Positions 7,953-18,727 of a stretch of 64,000 bases of DNA are shown here, piece by piece (position 1 is the stretch's first letter; every line of letters starts with the position of its first letter). A program made the translations under genes and the position numbers. Under the pieces are notes generated by a model that ran no database searches, was not told where the DNA came from, and worked only from the letters and a program-made list of their open reading frames with translations. Source of the DNA: Terriglobus saanensis SP1PR4 (lineage in GTDB: Bacteria; Acidobacteriota; Terriglobia; Terriglobales; Acidobacteriaceae); the NCBI RefSeq assembly GCF_000179915.2, contig NC_014963.1, forward strand, positions 4,588,001 to 4,652,000, written 5' to 3'.

Positions 7953-9239
7953 TTAATTCCCTTCTCGACCGAGCGCCCGATGCCCTATGTCCCGGCGAAA
8001 CTGCATCTTCTCAAAGGAAATGCCTGCAATTCCTTCGTATGCCTTGCCCAGCGCACGACGAAGATTATCTGCGGTTGCGGTAACTCCAAGCACCCGACCA
8101 CCCGCCGTGACGACCTGTTTTCCTTCGAATGCCGTGCCGGAGTGAAAGATCTCCGTGCCCGTCGGCAGGTCCTCGTCCAGGCCGCTGATCGGCAACGCGG
8201 TCGCATAACTTCCCGGATACCCCCCGCTCGCGGCGATCACGCACACGCTCGCTCCTGGCTTCCACGCAAGCCTCAACCCCTCGGCCTTGCCGTCGACGGC
8301 GGCTTCGAAAAGATCCAGCGCATCGCTCTCCAGGCGCATCATGATCGCCTGTGTCTCCGGATCGCCCCAGCGCGTGTTGAACTCCAGCACCATCGGCCCA
8401 CGCGCGGTCATCATCATGCCGCAGAAGAGAATCCCCTGGAAGGGCACACCCTCTTCGCGCATGCCGTGAACGACCTTCTGTGCGACCTCTTTGGTCATCC
8501 AGGTCCGCATCTCCGGCGTGATCAGCGTGTCCGTGCTGTAGGCCCCCATCCCGCCTGTATTTGGTCCTGTATCCCCTTCGCCGACGCGCTTGTGGTCCTG
8601 CGCCGCCGCCAGTGGAATCGCGTGTTTCCCATCGCAAAGCGCGAAAAACGAGACCTCCTCGCCCTCCAGAAACTCTTCCAGGACCAGCGTCTGCTGAGTC
8701 GTCCCCAGAAGAGAGCCGGAAAAGATCTCCTCCGCCGCAGCCAGCGCCTCGGCGTGGTTCGCCGCCATCACGACACCCTTCCCGGCAGCCAGACCATCGG
8801 CCTTCACCACAATCGGCGACGACGGATTTTCAAAGAAGGCCAGCCCCATCCGCACGTGCTCCATGGAGGTGCAAACCCGGTAGCGCGCCGTGGGAATCTC
8901 GTGGCGCTCCATGAAATCCTTGGCAAACGCCTTCGAAGACTCCAGCTGCGCCGCGGCCTTCGTCGGCCCAAATGCGCGGATCTTGCGGGCCGCCAACTCA
9001 TCCACCAGACCGAGGGCCAGAGGCACCTCGGGTCCAACGATCACCAGTCCCGGAGCCTCCGCAACGCACAACGCCACCATGGCCTCCAGGTCCGTCTGCG
9101 CCACCGGAACACACCGCGCCACCTGCGCCATGCCTGCATTTCCGGGGGCTGCGACGATCTCCGTCACCCGCGAAGACTTGTGCAGCGCCCATGCCATGGC
9201 GTGCTCACGGCCGCCGCCACCGATTATCAAAACCTTCAT
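7953..9239 (-). CDS. purD: Phosphoribosylamine--glycine ligase
   Basis: PurD joins glycine to phosphoribosylamine with ATP, the second step of purine synthesis, directly after PurF. The 428-residue protein starts MKVLIIGGGGREHAMAWALH, the standard N-domain nucleotide-like loop. It then shows the ATP-grasp region (VVKADGLAAGKGVVMA) and the metal and substrate region LEFNTRWGDPETQ. I chose ATG 9239 because it is preceded by GGAGACAGCAGAG and matches the family start; a longer frame adds eight unlikely residues. purF lies 6 kb away on the opposite strand, so the two are not one operon here. The gene is divergent from the Nramp transporter across an 87-base gap. Confidence 0.96.
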   Translation of the reverse strand: MKVLIIGGGGREHAMAWALHKSSRVTEIVAAPGNAGMAQVARCVPVAQTDLEAMVALCVAEAPGLVIVGPEVPLALGLVDELAARKIRAFGPTKAAAQLESSKAFAKDFMERHEIPTARYRVCTSMEHVRMGLAFFENPSSPIVVKADGLAAGKGVVMAANHAEALAAAEEIFSGSLLGTTQQTLVLEEFLEGEEVSFFALCDGKHAIPLAAAQDHKRVGEGDTGPNTGGMGAYSTDTLITPEMRTWMTKEVAQKVVHGMREEGVPFQGILFCGMMMTARGPMVLEFNTRWGDPETQAIMMRLESDALDLFEAAVDGKAEGLRLAWKPGASVCVIAASGGYPGSYATALPISGLDEDLPTGTEIFHSGTAFEGKQVVTAGGRVLGVTATADNLRRALGKAYEGIAGISFEKMQFRRDIGHRALGREGN

Positions 9240-9326
9240 CTCTGCTGTCTCCGTCCCTCGCAAGGGAATCGTTCGTGGTTACTGCAACCTATCTATTGCA
9301 CCACAGCCCTATACTGAACGGAGCAG
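9240..9326. promoter_or_regulatory. Divergent promoter region between purD and the Nramp transporter
   Basis: This 87-base gap must hold the start signals for both genes. ACGGAGCAG lies directly before the transporter ATG and GGAGACAG before purD. I see no convincing PurR-like or Fur/MntR-like palindrome. Confidence 0.5.
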
Positions 9327-10667
9327 ATGCCCCCACTCCATCAGTCAGATTCCATGCAGGAACCGAAGCCTCGCGGAGCAAGCCTAACCTGGCGCGAGAT
9401 GATGAGCTACTTCGGTCCGGCCTTCGTCGCCTCCGTCGCCTACATCGATCCCGGCAACTTTGCCGCGAATATCGAAGGCGGAACACGCTTTGGATACAGC
9501 CTGCTCTGGGTCCTTCTCTGGTCGAACCTGATGGCCATGCTGGTGCAGTATCTCTCGGCAAAGTTGGGCATCGTCACCGGGCACACTCTTCCCGAGAACT
9601 GCCGGACACACTTCCCCCGCTGGCTGAACGTCACCGCCTGGGTCGCCGCCGAGATCGCCGCTATCGCCACCGATCTCGCGGAGTTCCTCGGAGCCGCGCT
9701 CGGTTTCTATCTTCTCTTCGGTCCCGCCCTGCTGGCGCATGGCTTCGGCAAGACGCACGTGATGCTCTTCGCCGCGCTTGCCACTACGGTCTTCGTCTTC
9801 CTGATGCTCGCACTGGAGCAGCACGGCTTCCGCCATCTGGAATGGGGCATCATCGCCTTTGTCTGTGTGATCGGCATCTGTTATGCCATCGAAATCTTCC
9901 TCGTTCACCCGAACTGGGCGCTCGCCGCACACCACACGCTGGTCCCCTCACTCAACCGCTCGTCCATCTATATTGCGGTGAGCATGCTCGGCGCGACGGT
10001 GATGCCGCACGTCGTCTATCTCCACTCGGCGTTGGTGCAGCCGCGTATCCGCATCTTCCAGCGCGGCAAACTCCGTTCCGCATCCAACTCCGCCGACTTC
10101 CGCGAGCGCTATCTCCGCTTCGAGCTCGTGGACATCATAGTCGCCATGAACGGCGCATGGCTGATCAACTCCGCCATGGTCGTCATGGCGGCGGGCACCT
10201 TCGCCAGCTTCGCCGCGCGTGGCATGGAGCCCGTCACCACCATTGAAGCCGCGCATCGCACCCTCGGCCCCCTGCTCGGTCCGCTCTCCGCCACCGTCTT
10301 TGCCGTGGCTTTGCTGTGCAGCGGCCTCTCGTCCTCCACGGTGGGCGTCATGGCCGGACAGGTCATCATCGAAGGCTTCCTGAATATCAAGTTTCCGATC
10401 TACCTGCGCCGCCTCATCACGATCATCCCAGCCATCGCGGTCATCGCCATGGGCCTGGACCCCCTGCGCATCCTCATCCTGTCGCAGGTGGTTCTCAGCT
10501 TCGCCCTGCCCTTCGCGCTCATTCCGCTACTCTGGCTGACGAATCGCCCCAAGGTCATGGGAAACTTCGCCAACACCACGCGCGTGCGCATTGCTGGGTA
10601 CATCACGATCAGCGTGATCCTCGCACTCAATGTGCTCCTGCTCTGGCAGATGGCGACCTCCGCCTAG
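9327..10667 (+). CDS. Nramp family divalent metal (Mn2+/Fe2+) transporter
   Basis: The 446-residue inner membrane protein has about eleven hydrophobic helices. The two Nramp metal-binding signatures are present: DPGN in TM1 (VAYIDPGNFAANIEG) and the TM6 motif MPH (ATVMPHVVYLHSALV). These residues coordinate Mn2+ or Fe2+, and uptake is coupled to protons (family knowledge). The start at 9327 is supported by ACGGAGCAG just upstream; an internal ATG at 9354 has no such site. It is a single gene, divergent from purD, with no MntR-type regulator next to it. Manganese is the likeliest substrate for a bacterial Nramp, but the sequence alone does not separate Mn from Fe transporters. Confidence 0.93.
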   Translation: MPPLHQSDSMQEPKPRGASLTWREMMSYFGPAFVASVAYIDPGNFAANIEGGTRFGYSLLWVLLWSNLMAMLVQYLSAKLGIVTGHTLPENCRTHFPRWLNVTAWVAAEIAAIATDLAEFLGAALGFYLLFGPALLAHGFGKTHVMLFAALATTVFVFLMLALEQHGFRHLEWGIIAFVCVIGICYAIEIFLVHPNWALAAHHTLVPSLNRSSIYIAVSMLGATVMPHVVYLHSALVQPRIRIFQRGKLRSASNSADFRERYLRFELVDIIVAMNGAWLINSAMVVMAAGTFASFAARGMEPVTTIEAAHRTLGPLLGPLSATVFAVALLCSGLSSSTVGVMAGQVIIEGFLNIKFPIYLRRLITIIPAIAVIAMGLDPLRILILSQVVLSFALPFALIPLLWLTNRPKVMGNFANTTRVRIAGYITISVILALNVLLLWQMATSA

Positions 10668-10707
10668 TCTTCAAACTCCAAAGTAATGCGGCAGGTCGGC
10701 TAAAAAC

Positions 10708-11034
10708 CTATGCTTTTTGAGGTCTCTGCGCTACCACCTCGAAATGAGAGGCGCGGTGGTCATAGCGGGCCAACACGGAGGTGATGTCCGTCGGAAGATA
10801 ACTTGCTTCGCTGTCTTCACCAACGAATGCCTTGATGGACTCTGCCGAATCGAACCACATCAAGGTCATGAACTCGACTCTTTCTGCAGATAGTGGCCGC
10901 CGCAGTACATCAATATGCAAAAAACCTGGGATTTTCCGTGCTTCAATCGATGGAATTACCTTCGTGAGAGCAACATTCTGGTAGGTATCTGCCAACTCGT
11001 TTTCCGCCTCAGCACGCCATGCTCTGCAAATCAT
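10708..11034 (-). CDS. Antibiotic biosynthesis monooxygenase (ABM) domain protein
   Basis: This 108-residue single-domain protein fits the ferredoxin-like ABM/heme-degrading-monooxygenase fold. It starts ICRAWRAEAENELADTYQNV, has the central IPGFLHIDVLRRP strand, then the WFDSAESIKAFVG segment typical of quinol or antibiotic monooxygenase-like proteins, and ends with a strand around FEVV. Members act on small quinones or heme, or have no known enzyme activity; I cannot assign a substrate. It is a lone gene convergent with the Nramp gene and divergent from the TIGR03435 gene, and AAAGGGAACGGAA precedes its ATG. Confidence 0.75.
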   Translation of the reverse strand: MICRAWRAEAENELADTYQNVALTKVIPSIEARKIPGFLHIDVLRRPLSAERVEFMTLMWFDSAESIKAFVGEDSEASYLPTDITSVLARYDHRASHFEVVAQRPQKA

Positions 11035-11251
11035 TTCCGTTCCCTTTCATCTCCATCTCCCTATACGGGCACTATGGAATGATGGCCGATAAGTACCAAA
11101 ACTATAAGAAACGTGAACAGATTATGCTGATAGGAAAATGCCATGTTGGCATTCCGAGCAAATAGCGCCCTTCGCTTGCCATCTTCTCCAGACGGAACCT
11201 TCCCGGCGCTTTCTTCGTAGGACACGGAGACAGCAAACGGAGGCAACGAGC

Positions 11252-12037
11252 ATGCAGAGGGCACGAAAAGACACACCAGCCAGGAAAATCTTCTTCCGCA
11301 GCGCCCTTGCCTTGCTCGCGATCGGTTTTTTCATTCGGCCAGCGGCGACGCAGGCCTTCGACGTCGCCAGCATTCGCCCCAGCGGCGCCGAAGTGAAGTT
11401 CGAAAGAGACGGGAACACCGAAGTCTCCCACGGCACGCTGCGCATGCATGACGTCACCATCAGCACCTGCATCCGTTATGCCTACGGTGTCGCACCGGCA
11501 CAGATCGTGGGGTATGCCAAGCCGATCTCCGAAGTCCACTACGACATCACCGCCAAGCCCGATGGGGACACCTCGCCCGAACAGATGAAGCTTCGCATGC
11601 GCACTCTTCTCGCGGATCGCTTCAAGCTGGCCTTCCATCGCGAAAAGAAAGAACTCAAAGTCTATGCACTCACTGTGGTAAAGAGCGGCAGCAAGATCCA
11701 TCCGTCAGTATCGCCAGACGGGCCGCCTTCTCATCAGAACAGCGACATCGGCTTCACTGCCCGCTCCATGAACATGTCGGACTTCGCCGACTATCTCTCG
11801 GGCGTCATCAACTTCCCCATCACCGACCACACCGCGCTTCCGGGCAGGTACGACTTCGCAGTCGACTTCACACCCTACGTCGATACCCATCAAAACAACG
11901 ACGACACCGTCCGCCCGGATCCTGTCGTGGTGACAAACGCCGCACTCAAAGGCGACCTTGGGCTTGAAATCTCCTTTCGCAAAGAGGCCGTGGACGTACT
12001 GGTGATCGACCACGTCGAGCCGCCCACAGAGAACTGA
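11252..12037 (+). CDS. TIGR03435 family exported protein (soil Acidobacteria family)
   Basis: The 261-residue protein begins with a basic region and hydrophobic signal (KIFFRSALALLAIGFFI, cleavage near ATQA). It continues directly into AFDVASIRPSG, the hallmark start of TIGR03435 proteins. It ends with the equally typical LVIDHVEPPTEN. The family is strongly amplified in soil Acidobacteria and has no established function; some copies sit beside M56-type sensor proteases and BlaI regulators, but not here. ATG 11252 is preceded by an ideal GGAGGCAACGAGC. A longer upstream frame (from 11138) is rejected because it puts 38 charged residues before the signal peptide. Confidence 0.9.
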   Translation: MQRARKDTPARKIFFRSALALLAIGFFIRPAATQAFDVASIRPSGAEVKFERDGNTEVSHGTLRMHDVTISTCIRYAYGVAPAQIVGYAKPISEVHYDITAKPDGDTSPEQMKLRMRTLLADRFKLAFHREKKELKVYALTVVKSGSKIHPSVSPDGPPSHQNSDIGFTARSMNMSDFADYLSGVINFPITDHTALPGRYDFAVDFTPYVDTHQNNDDTVRPDPVVVTNAALKGDLGLEISFRKEAVDVLVIDHVEPPTEN

Positions 12038-12136
12038 TTACGTCCCTGACGCTTGACGAAAGAGAAGCGCAAATCTCCGTAAGTACGGCTTCGATGCGAT
12101 ACCCTCTCGACAGATTTCCCGACAGAAAGGTCTCTC

Positions 12137-12586
12137 ATGATGACTCGCCGTTCCCTCGCCGCATCCGCTGCGGTTATAGGTTCAGCCGTATTCTCCCCGG
12201 TTGTTGAAGCCGCCACAAAGCTGGCGAAGAAGATCTTCGCGGCCGACCCCAACACGACGCCGAAGCCGCCGTACTCTCCCGCGGTCGCCTACGGCAATCT
12301 GCTCTTCGTCTCGGGAAAAGCTTCTTACAACGCTCCCAACCCGAAAGACATTCGCTCCTGCGCAACGTACGCCTTTGACGCCGTGGAGAAGGAGTTGAAG
12401 AACGCCGGATCTTCGATGGAAAAGGTGCTGAAGGTGCAGATCTTTCTCGCGGACATCAAGGATTATGCGGCGATGAACGAAATCTTTGCCGCGCGGTTTG
12501 CGGTAGAACCGCCCGCACGCACAACCGTTGCCGCCATCATCCCGCGTGACTCTCTGATCGAGATCGATGTGGTCGCTTACATTTAG
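12137..12586 (+). CDS. Exported RidA/YjgF family protein
   Basis: The 149-residue protein has an N-terminal export signal with a twin arginine (MTRRSLAASAAVIGSAVF, ending near VEA). The RidA domain follows: YSPAVAYGNLLFVSGKA, then a central helix, and the active-site region PPARTTVAAIIPRDSLIEID, whose Arg is the imine-binding residue of RidA deaminases. Cytosolic RidA hydrolyses reactive enamines and imines, but an exported member is unusual and may do something else; Rid2-7 subfamilies lack known substrates. An AAAGG lies before the start and a strong terminator follows. A second, cytosolic RidA-like gene is at 39074-39448. Confidence 0.85.
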   Translation: MMTRRSLAASAAVIGSAVFSPVVEAATKLAKKIFAADPNTTPKPPYSPAVAYGNLLFVSGKASYNAPNPKDIRSCATYAFDAVEKELKNAGSSMEKVLKVQIFLADIKDYAAMNEIFAARFAVEPPARTTVAAIIPRDSLIEIDVVAYI

Positions 12587-12602
12587 CGGTTGCGTACTGA
12601 AA

Positions 12603-12640
12603 AGAAAAGAGGGACACCCGGTGGGCGTCCCTCTTTAGTT
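12603..12640. terminator. Bidirectional terminator between ridA-like gene and the Gln-rich lipoprotein gene
   Basis: AGAGGGAC.CCC pairs with GGG.GTCCCTCT around a short CGGT-type loop, with A-rich sequence before and TTTAGTTT after. It can end both convergent genes. Confidence 0.8.
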
Positions 12641-12658
12641 TGGTTATGAAACAACAAC

Positions 12659-14287
12659 CTAGTGGTGATGCTCCCCACCGCCTTCAGGAGCTGCGTGCGG
12701 CTGTGGCCCTGCTGGACGCGCTGGCGCCGCCGGAGCGGGGCGAACCTGTTGCTGGTGTTGCACCTGCTGCTGTTGCACCTGTTGCTGCCGCTGAGCATTC
12801 TGCTGCACCTGCTGTTGTTGACGCTGCACGTTCTGTTGCTGCCGTTGCGCGTTCTGCTGCTGCACACGCTGAGCATTCTGCTGCGCGCGCTGTGCGTTCT
12901 GCTGAACTTGCTGTTGCTGGCGCGCCTGGGTCTGTTGCTGTTGCACCTGCTGGGTTCTCTGCTGCGCTTGCTGACGCTGAACATTCTGCGTTGCCTGCTG
13001 GCGTTGTTGTACTTGCTGCTGGCGCTGGGTATTCGCCTGTTGCTGACGCTGCGCATTGTTCGCCTGTGTCTGCTGTTGACGCTGCGCCTGCTGGTTCGCA
13101 ACCTGCTGGTGCTGAAGTTGTTGCTGTTGTCCCTGCCGCGTTTGGATTTGCTGCTGTTGGCGCACATTTTGCTGATTCTGCTGGTTCGTCGTCACCTGGC
13201 GTTGCTGCTGTTGCCGCGTCTGCAACTCGCGCGCCTGCTGTTGCAAAACGGCAGGATTTACTGCCGCAGGCCGCTGAATGCCACGGTCTGCCGCAAGCCC
13301 CTGCCGCGCAAACGACGTAGCTGGCTGGCCATGGTTCTGCGAGAACGCCTGCGCCCGGTTCTGCTGCGCCTGCTGGCGAAATTCCATCTGCGAACGCATC
13401 GGAGGCGTAGAAGGCTGCCGCGCCGCCAACCGCTCCTGCACCGTGATAGGACGGCGCACTCCACCTGCACCGTAGAAGCTCGTGCGTGTGTCGTTCCGGT
13501 AGGAGTTGTTGATCGTCACGTTCCGCACATAGACGTTGTTCTGCACCATGCGTGGGCTGATGTGGTTCACCGCCTGGTTGTACTGGAAGCGATCACGGTT
13601 CCAATAGCCGCCGAAGTATCCGATACCGACGTAACCAAAGCCATAGTTAATGCCGCCGTAAAAACCAACGTGCGGAGCCCAGTATCCATGATGGAAGCGG
13701 TACTGGTTGCCGTAGTATCCCCACCAGCCGGGAGTCCAAAGCGCGCCCTCGTACGGTGCGGCCACCCATGCACCCGGCACCCAGTAGTACCCGCCGCCGC
13801 CGTAGCTCCAGTATCCCGGCGTCCAAAGATAGTTTGGTCCCGGAGCGTCCGGCTGCTCATAGACCGGCAACGGCGGAGGCGCCTGCGCAGCGGGAGGGAC
13901 AGAGTTGTCGACGTACTGAGCATAGGCGTCCGCGCCATTCTCGTAGGCCGAATCGTCGCCAGACTGCTGCTGCGGGTCGTAACCCGGTTGCAGGCTCTGG
14001 TCCTGACCCTGGGGATAGTTTTCGCCGTTCTGCGTGGGCACTTGGGTATAGCTCTGCCCCGCAACCTGCGTTCCCTGCGAAGCGGTTCTCTGCACCGGCG
14101 CGCCCGTGGCATCCTGAGGCACCTGCAGCATATTCGCCGCAGCAGGATCGGCTCCATTCGCGGCGGATCCATTTTCGATGGGCGCAGGCACCAGCGGAGT
14201 CTGCTGGTGGCATCCCACCAGCATCACGGAAAGTACTATCCCAGCTGAAGCGCCAAAAAAACGAGTTCCAAAAGTCCGACGTTCCAT
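12659..14287 (-). CDS. YXWGXW-repeat lipoprotein with long glutamine-rich tail
   Basis: The 542-residue protein starts MERRTFGTRFFGASAG and has a lipobox (SVMLVGC), so it should be a lipid-anchored envelope protein. Residues about 150-230 carry aromatic YXWGXW-like repeats (YLWTPGYW, YYWVPGAW, ALWTPGWWGYY). From about residue 300 to 515 the chain is extremely rich in Gln with Arg, Asn and Ala, ending in a Pro/Ala stretch and three His. YXWGXW proteins are common in Acidobacteria and Proteobacteria but have no assigned role; envelope or matrix binding is a guess. ATG 14287 is chosen for the signal peptide and the GGAG eight bases upstream; the longer frame to 14377 is unlikely. The Gln-rich tail makes the opposite strand look like a leucine-rich ORF. 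Confidence 0.85.
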   Translation of the reverse strand: MERRTFGTRFFGASAGIVLSVMLVGCHQQTPLVPAPIENGSAANGADPAAANMLQVPQDATGAPVQRTASQGTQVAGQSYTQVPTQNGENYPQGQDQSLQPGYDPQQQSGDDSAYENGADAYAQYVDNSVPPAAQAPPPLPVYEQPDAPGPNYLWTPGYWSYGGGGYYWVPGAWVAAPYEGALWTPGWWGYYGNQYRFHHGYWAPHVGFYGGINYGFGYVGIGYFGGYWNRDRFQYNQAVNHISPRMVQNNVYVRNVTINNSYRNDTRTSFYGAGGVRRPITVQERLAARQPSTPPMRSQMEFRQQAQQNRAQAFSQNHGQPATSFARQGLAADRGIQRPAAVNPAVLQQQARELQTRQQQQRQVTTNQQNQQNVRQQQQIQTRQGQQQQLQHQQVANQQAQRQQQTQANNAQRQQQANTQRQQQVQQRQQATQNVQRQQAQQRTQQVQQQQTQARQQQQVQQNAQRAQQNAQRVQQQNAQRQQQNVQRQQQQVQQNAQRQQQVQQQQVQHQQQVRPAPAAPARPAGPQPHAAPEGGGEHHH

Positions 14288-14609
14288 CACACACGCTCCA
14301 AAACACTCTGCACGGTAGACAACACGCACAGTGAACATAGATGCACTTTTGCGCAGCATGTTGCGCTCCTGCTCCAATCAAATCTTTTTCACGCCAGACA
14401 TCCGAAGCGATAAAATGGTTCCATGCACCGGGGTTCTTCCAAACCGAAGCGCTTTCGCCGTGGAAAACACGACCGCGGACGCATCCTCGCCTGATTCCCG
14501 CTCCTCCCCCCTGTATCTGCCAGGTTTTACCACTCGCCGCGTGAGGGTTTTTCTCTCCGTCGGCAGAAGACCAGTGTTCTCCAGTCGGTGAACGCCCTAT
14601 GAGGATCCC
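14288..14609. promoter_or_regulatory. Divergent intergenic region before aconitase (322 bases)
   Basis: No gene is visible. A possible sigma-70-like promoter for aconitase is TTCACG at 14388-14393, a 17-base gap, then TAAAAT at 14411-14416, which would leave a leader of about 190 bases. GAGG sits five bases before the acnA ATG. I see no clear IRP-like or Fur-like element. Confidence 0.3.
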
Positions 14610-17450
<2,841 letters not shown>

Positions 17451-17464
17451 TACTTAGAAGGACT

Positions 17465-17504
17465 AAAGCGCGGGGGTTATTTGACAAATAACCTCCGCGC
17501 TCTT
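17465..17504 (+). terminator. Intrinsic terminator after acnA
   Basis: AGCGCGGGGGTTATTTG pairs almost perfectly with CAAATAACCTCCGCGCT (one G-T pair), followed by CTTATATAT. It separates aconitase from the AT-richer toxin-like pair. Confidence 0.85.
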
Positions 17505-17552
17505 ATATATATGAATTAGTTCCACCTATTCTATTGAATTGAGATATATCTT

Positions 17553-18269
17553 ATGGCTTTATCAAGTAACACTCCGGGAGGTCCGGAAGCGACCATCCAT
17601 GACATTGAGCAGATTGTCCAAAATGGCTTGGAAGCGCTTCGCAACGCACCTCTAAACGAACAGATCACATCGGCTCTAAAGTTCCTAACGCCCGCCGGAT
17701 ATCGGCCCATCGCGCAATTCGAGGAAGACGGGCGAAAAAAGCGAAGTTCGGCGGCTGCCTCCAACTGGAATCCTGAAACTGGCGAAATCGTCATCTATTT
17801 CGAGAAGCAGCAAGAACTCAAGGTTGGCCTGGTTAAAAATCCCGGCGAGCTTACCTCCGCTGAACGCCACGCGGATACAAGCTCCAGCATTAAAATTGCG
17901 GCGGACGAACGTGAAGTCTCAGAGATAGACCTTCAGCAAATCTGCCTGGCTCTGGCCGATGCAGAGAAGGCGGGCAAAAGTTTCATTGCGTTCAAGTGGT
18001 TTCGCGACAACGATCTTACCGAGCGCGAATACCCATGGGTTGAGCCTTTGGAGCGCCGACAGGCCGTACTGAATAAAGCTGTCGAAGTAGGAGCCATTTT
18101 CACCTCTTCCATTCCGAATCCCAAGGCGCCACAACACCCAACGACGACCGTGAAATTGAATCGGGAGTCCAAGTTCGCTCAGGCAGTCGCACCTCGCTTC
18201 CAACCGATTCGCGCGCGGGGAGGAGAATCTGCTTCGGAGATTCTTCTGCGCGATCGTGGGAGGCTTTAA
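17553..18269 (+). CDS. Unknown 238-residue protein coupled to a PIN-domain gene
   Basis: I do not recognise this protein. It is soluble, has no signal peptide or membrane segment, and divides into an N-terminal half (helix around VQNGLEALRNAPLNEQITSA, then the strand NPETGEIVIYFEKQ) and a C-terminal half with ICLALADAEKAGKSFIAFKW and a basic tail (RESKFAQAVAPRFQPIRARG). Its TAA overlaps the apparent start of the PIN gene (18269), and the two share a base composition closer to balanced than the neighbouring GC-rich genes. By position it should be the antitoxin or partner of the PIN protein, but it is far longer than VapB-type antitoxins (usually 70-100 residues) and no known DNA-binding motif is visible. 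The Shine-Dalgarno signal for its ATG is weak. Confidence 0.6.
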   Translation: MALSSNTPGGPEATIHDIEQIVQNGLEALRNAPLNEQITSALKFLTPAGYRPIAQFEEDGRKKRSSAAASNWNPETGEIVIYFEKQQELKVGLVKNPGELTSAERHADTSSSIKIAADEREVSEIDLQQICLALADAEKAGKSFIAFKWFRDNDLTEREYPWVEPLERRQAVLNKAVEVGAIFTSSIPNPKAPQHPTTTVKLNRESKFAQAVAPRFQPIRARGGESASEILLRDRGRL

Positions 18270-18715
18270 TTCACCACTTCATCGATACAAGTGCACTCGT
18301 AAAGCTTTTTATCGCCGAACAGGGTACGAACGAGATGTTGCGATTCGCCAATGCTGAAGATGACCGCAATAAAGTCATCTCCGCCCTGGCACAGATCGAA
18401 GCACGTTCCGCGATTTGTCGACTTCGACAGGGTAACTTTATCGACCCTGCCGAAACCGCCTTGGCTCTCAATTCTCTTGCGGATGAGATTCGGCGCGTGA
18501 TCGAACAGCCTCTCAATCCTCCGGTCATAGAAGCCGCCAGTACGGTGATCGATCGCTACTATCTCCGGGCGCTAGACGCGGCACAGCTTGGAAGCGCCAT
18601 CGTTGCACGCGATCTTCTCGGAGCGTCGGATATGCGTTTTATCGCATCGGATAAGGCTCTCCTCGAAGCAGCGCATGAAGAGGGATTTGACGTATGGGAT
18701 CCCGTCAATCCATAG
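18269..18715 (+). CDS. VapC-like PIN domain protein with probable ATT start
   Basis: Read from ATT 18269 the frame gives a 148-residue PIN domain. The first acidic motif is HFIDTSALVKLFIAEQG, the second is AQIEARSAI, the third is LRALDAAQLGSAI, and a final IASDKALLEAAHEEGFDV completes the fold. These are the Asp/Glu positions that bind metal in VapC-type ribonucleases. Starting at the first ATG (18335) would cut off the first catalytic Asp, so it cannot be the real start of an active enzyme. ATT 18269 is preceded by GGGAGG with five bases between and overlaps the TAA of the upstream gene as TAATT; one change to G would make the classical TAATG junction. The gene is convergent with the fucosidase, 12 bases apart. 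A -1 frameshift fusion with the upstream gene is a less likely alternative. Confidence 0.75.
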   Translation: MHHFIDTSALVKLFIAEQGTNEMLRFANAEDDRNKVISALAQIEARSAICRLRQGNFIDPAETALALNSLADEIRRVIEQPLNPPVIEAASTVIDRYYLRALDAAQLGSAIVARDLLGASDMRFIASDKALLEAAHEEGFDVWDPVNP

Positions 18716-18727
18716 CGCCGCAACTGC

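Noticed and set aside
12700-13250. CTG/TTG triplet-rich tract that looks like a microsatellite or CRISPR-like array
   Set aside because: Repeats are irregular triplets without spacers and simply encode glutamine in the lipoprotein tail.
12662-14248. Leucine-rich plus-strand frame (528 codons)
   Set aside because: It is the reverse reading of Gln codons (CTG/TTG) in the Gln-rich lipoprotein; no start signal or membrane-protein pattern.
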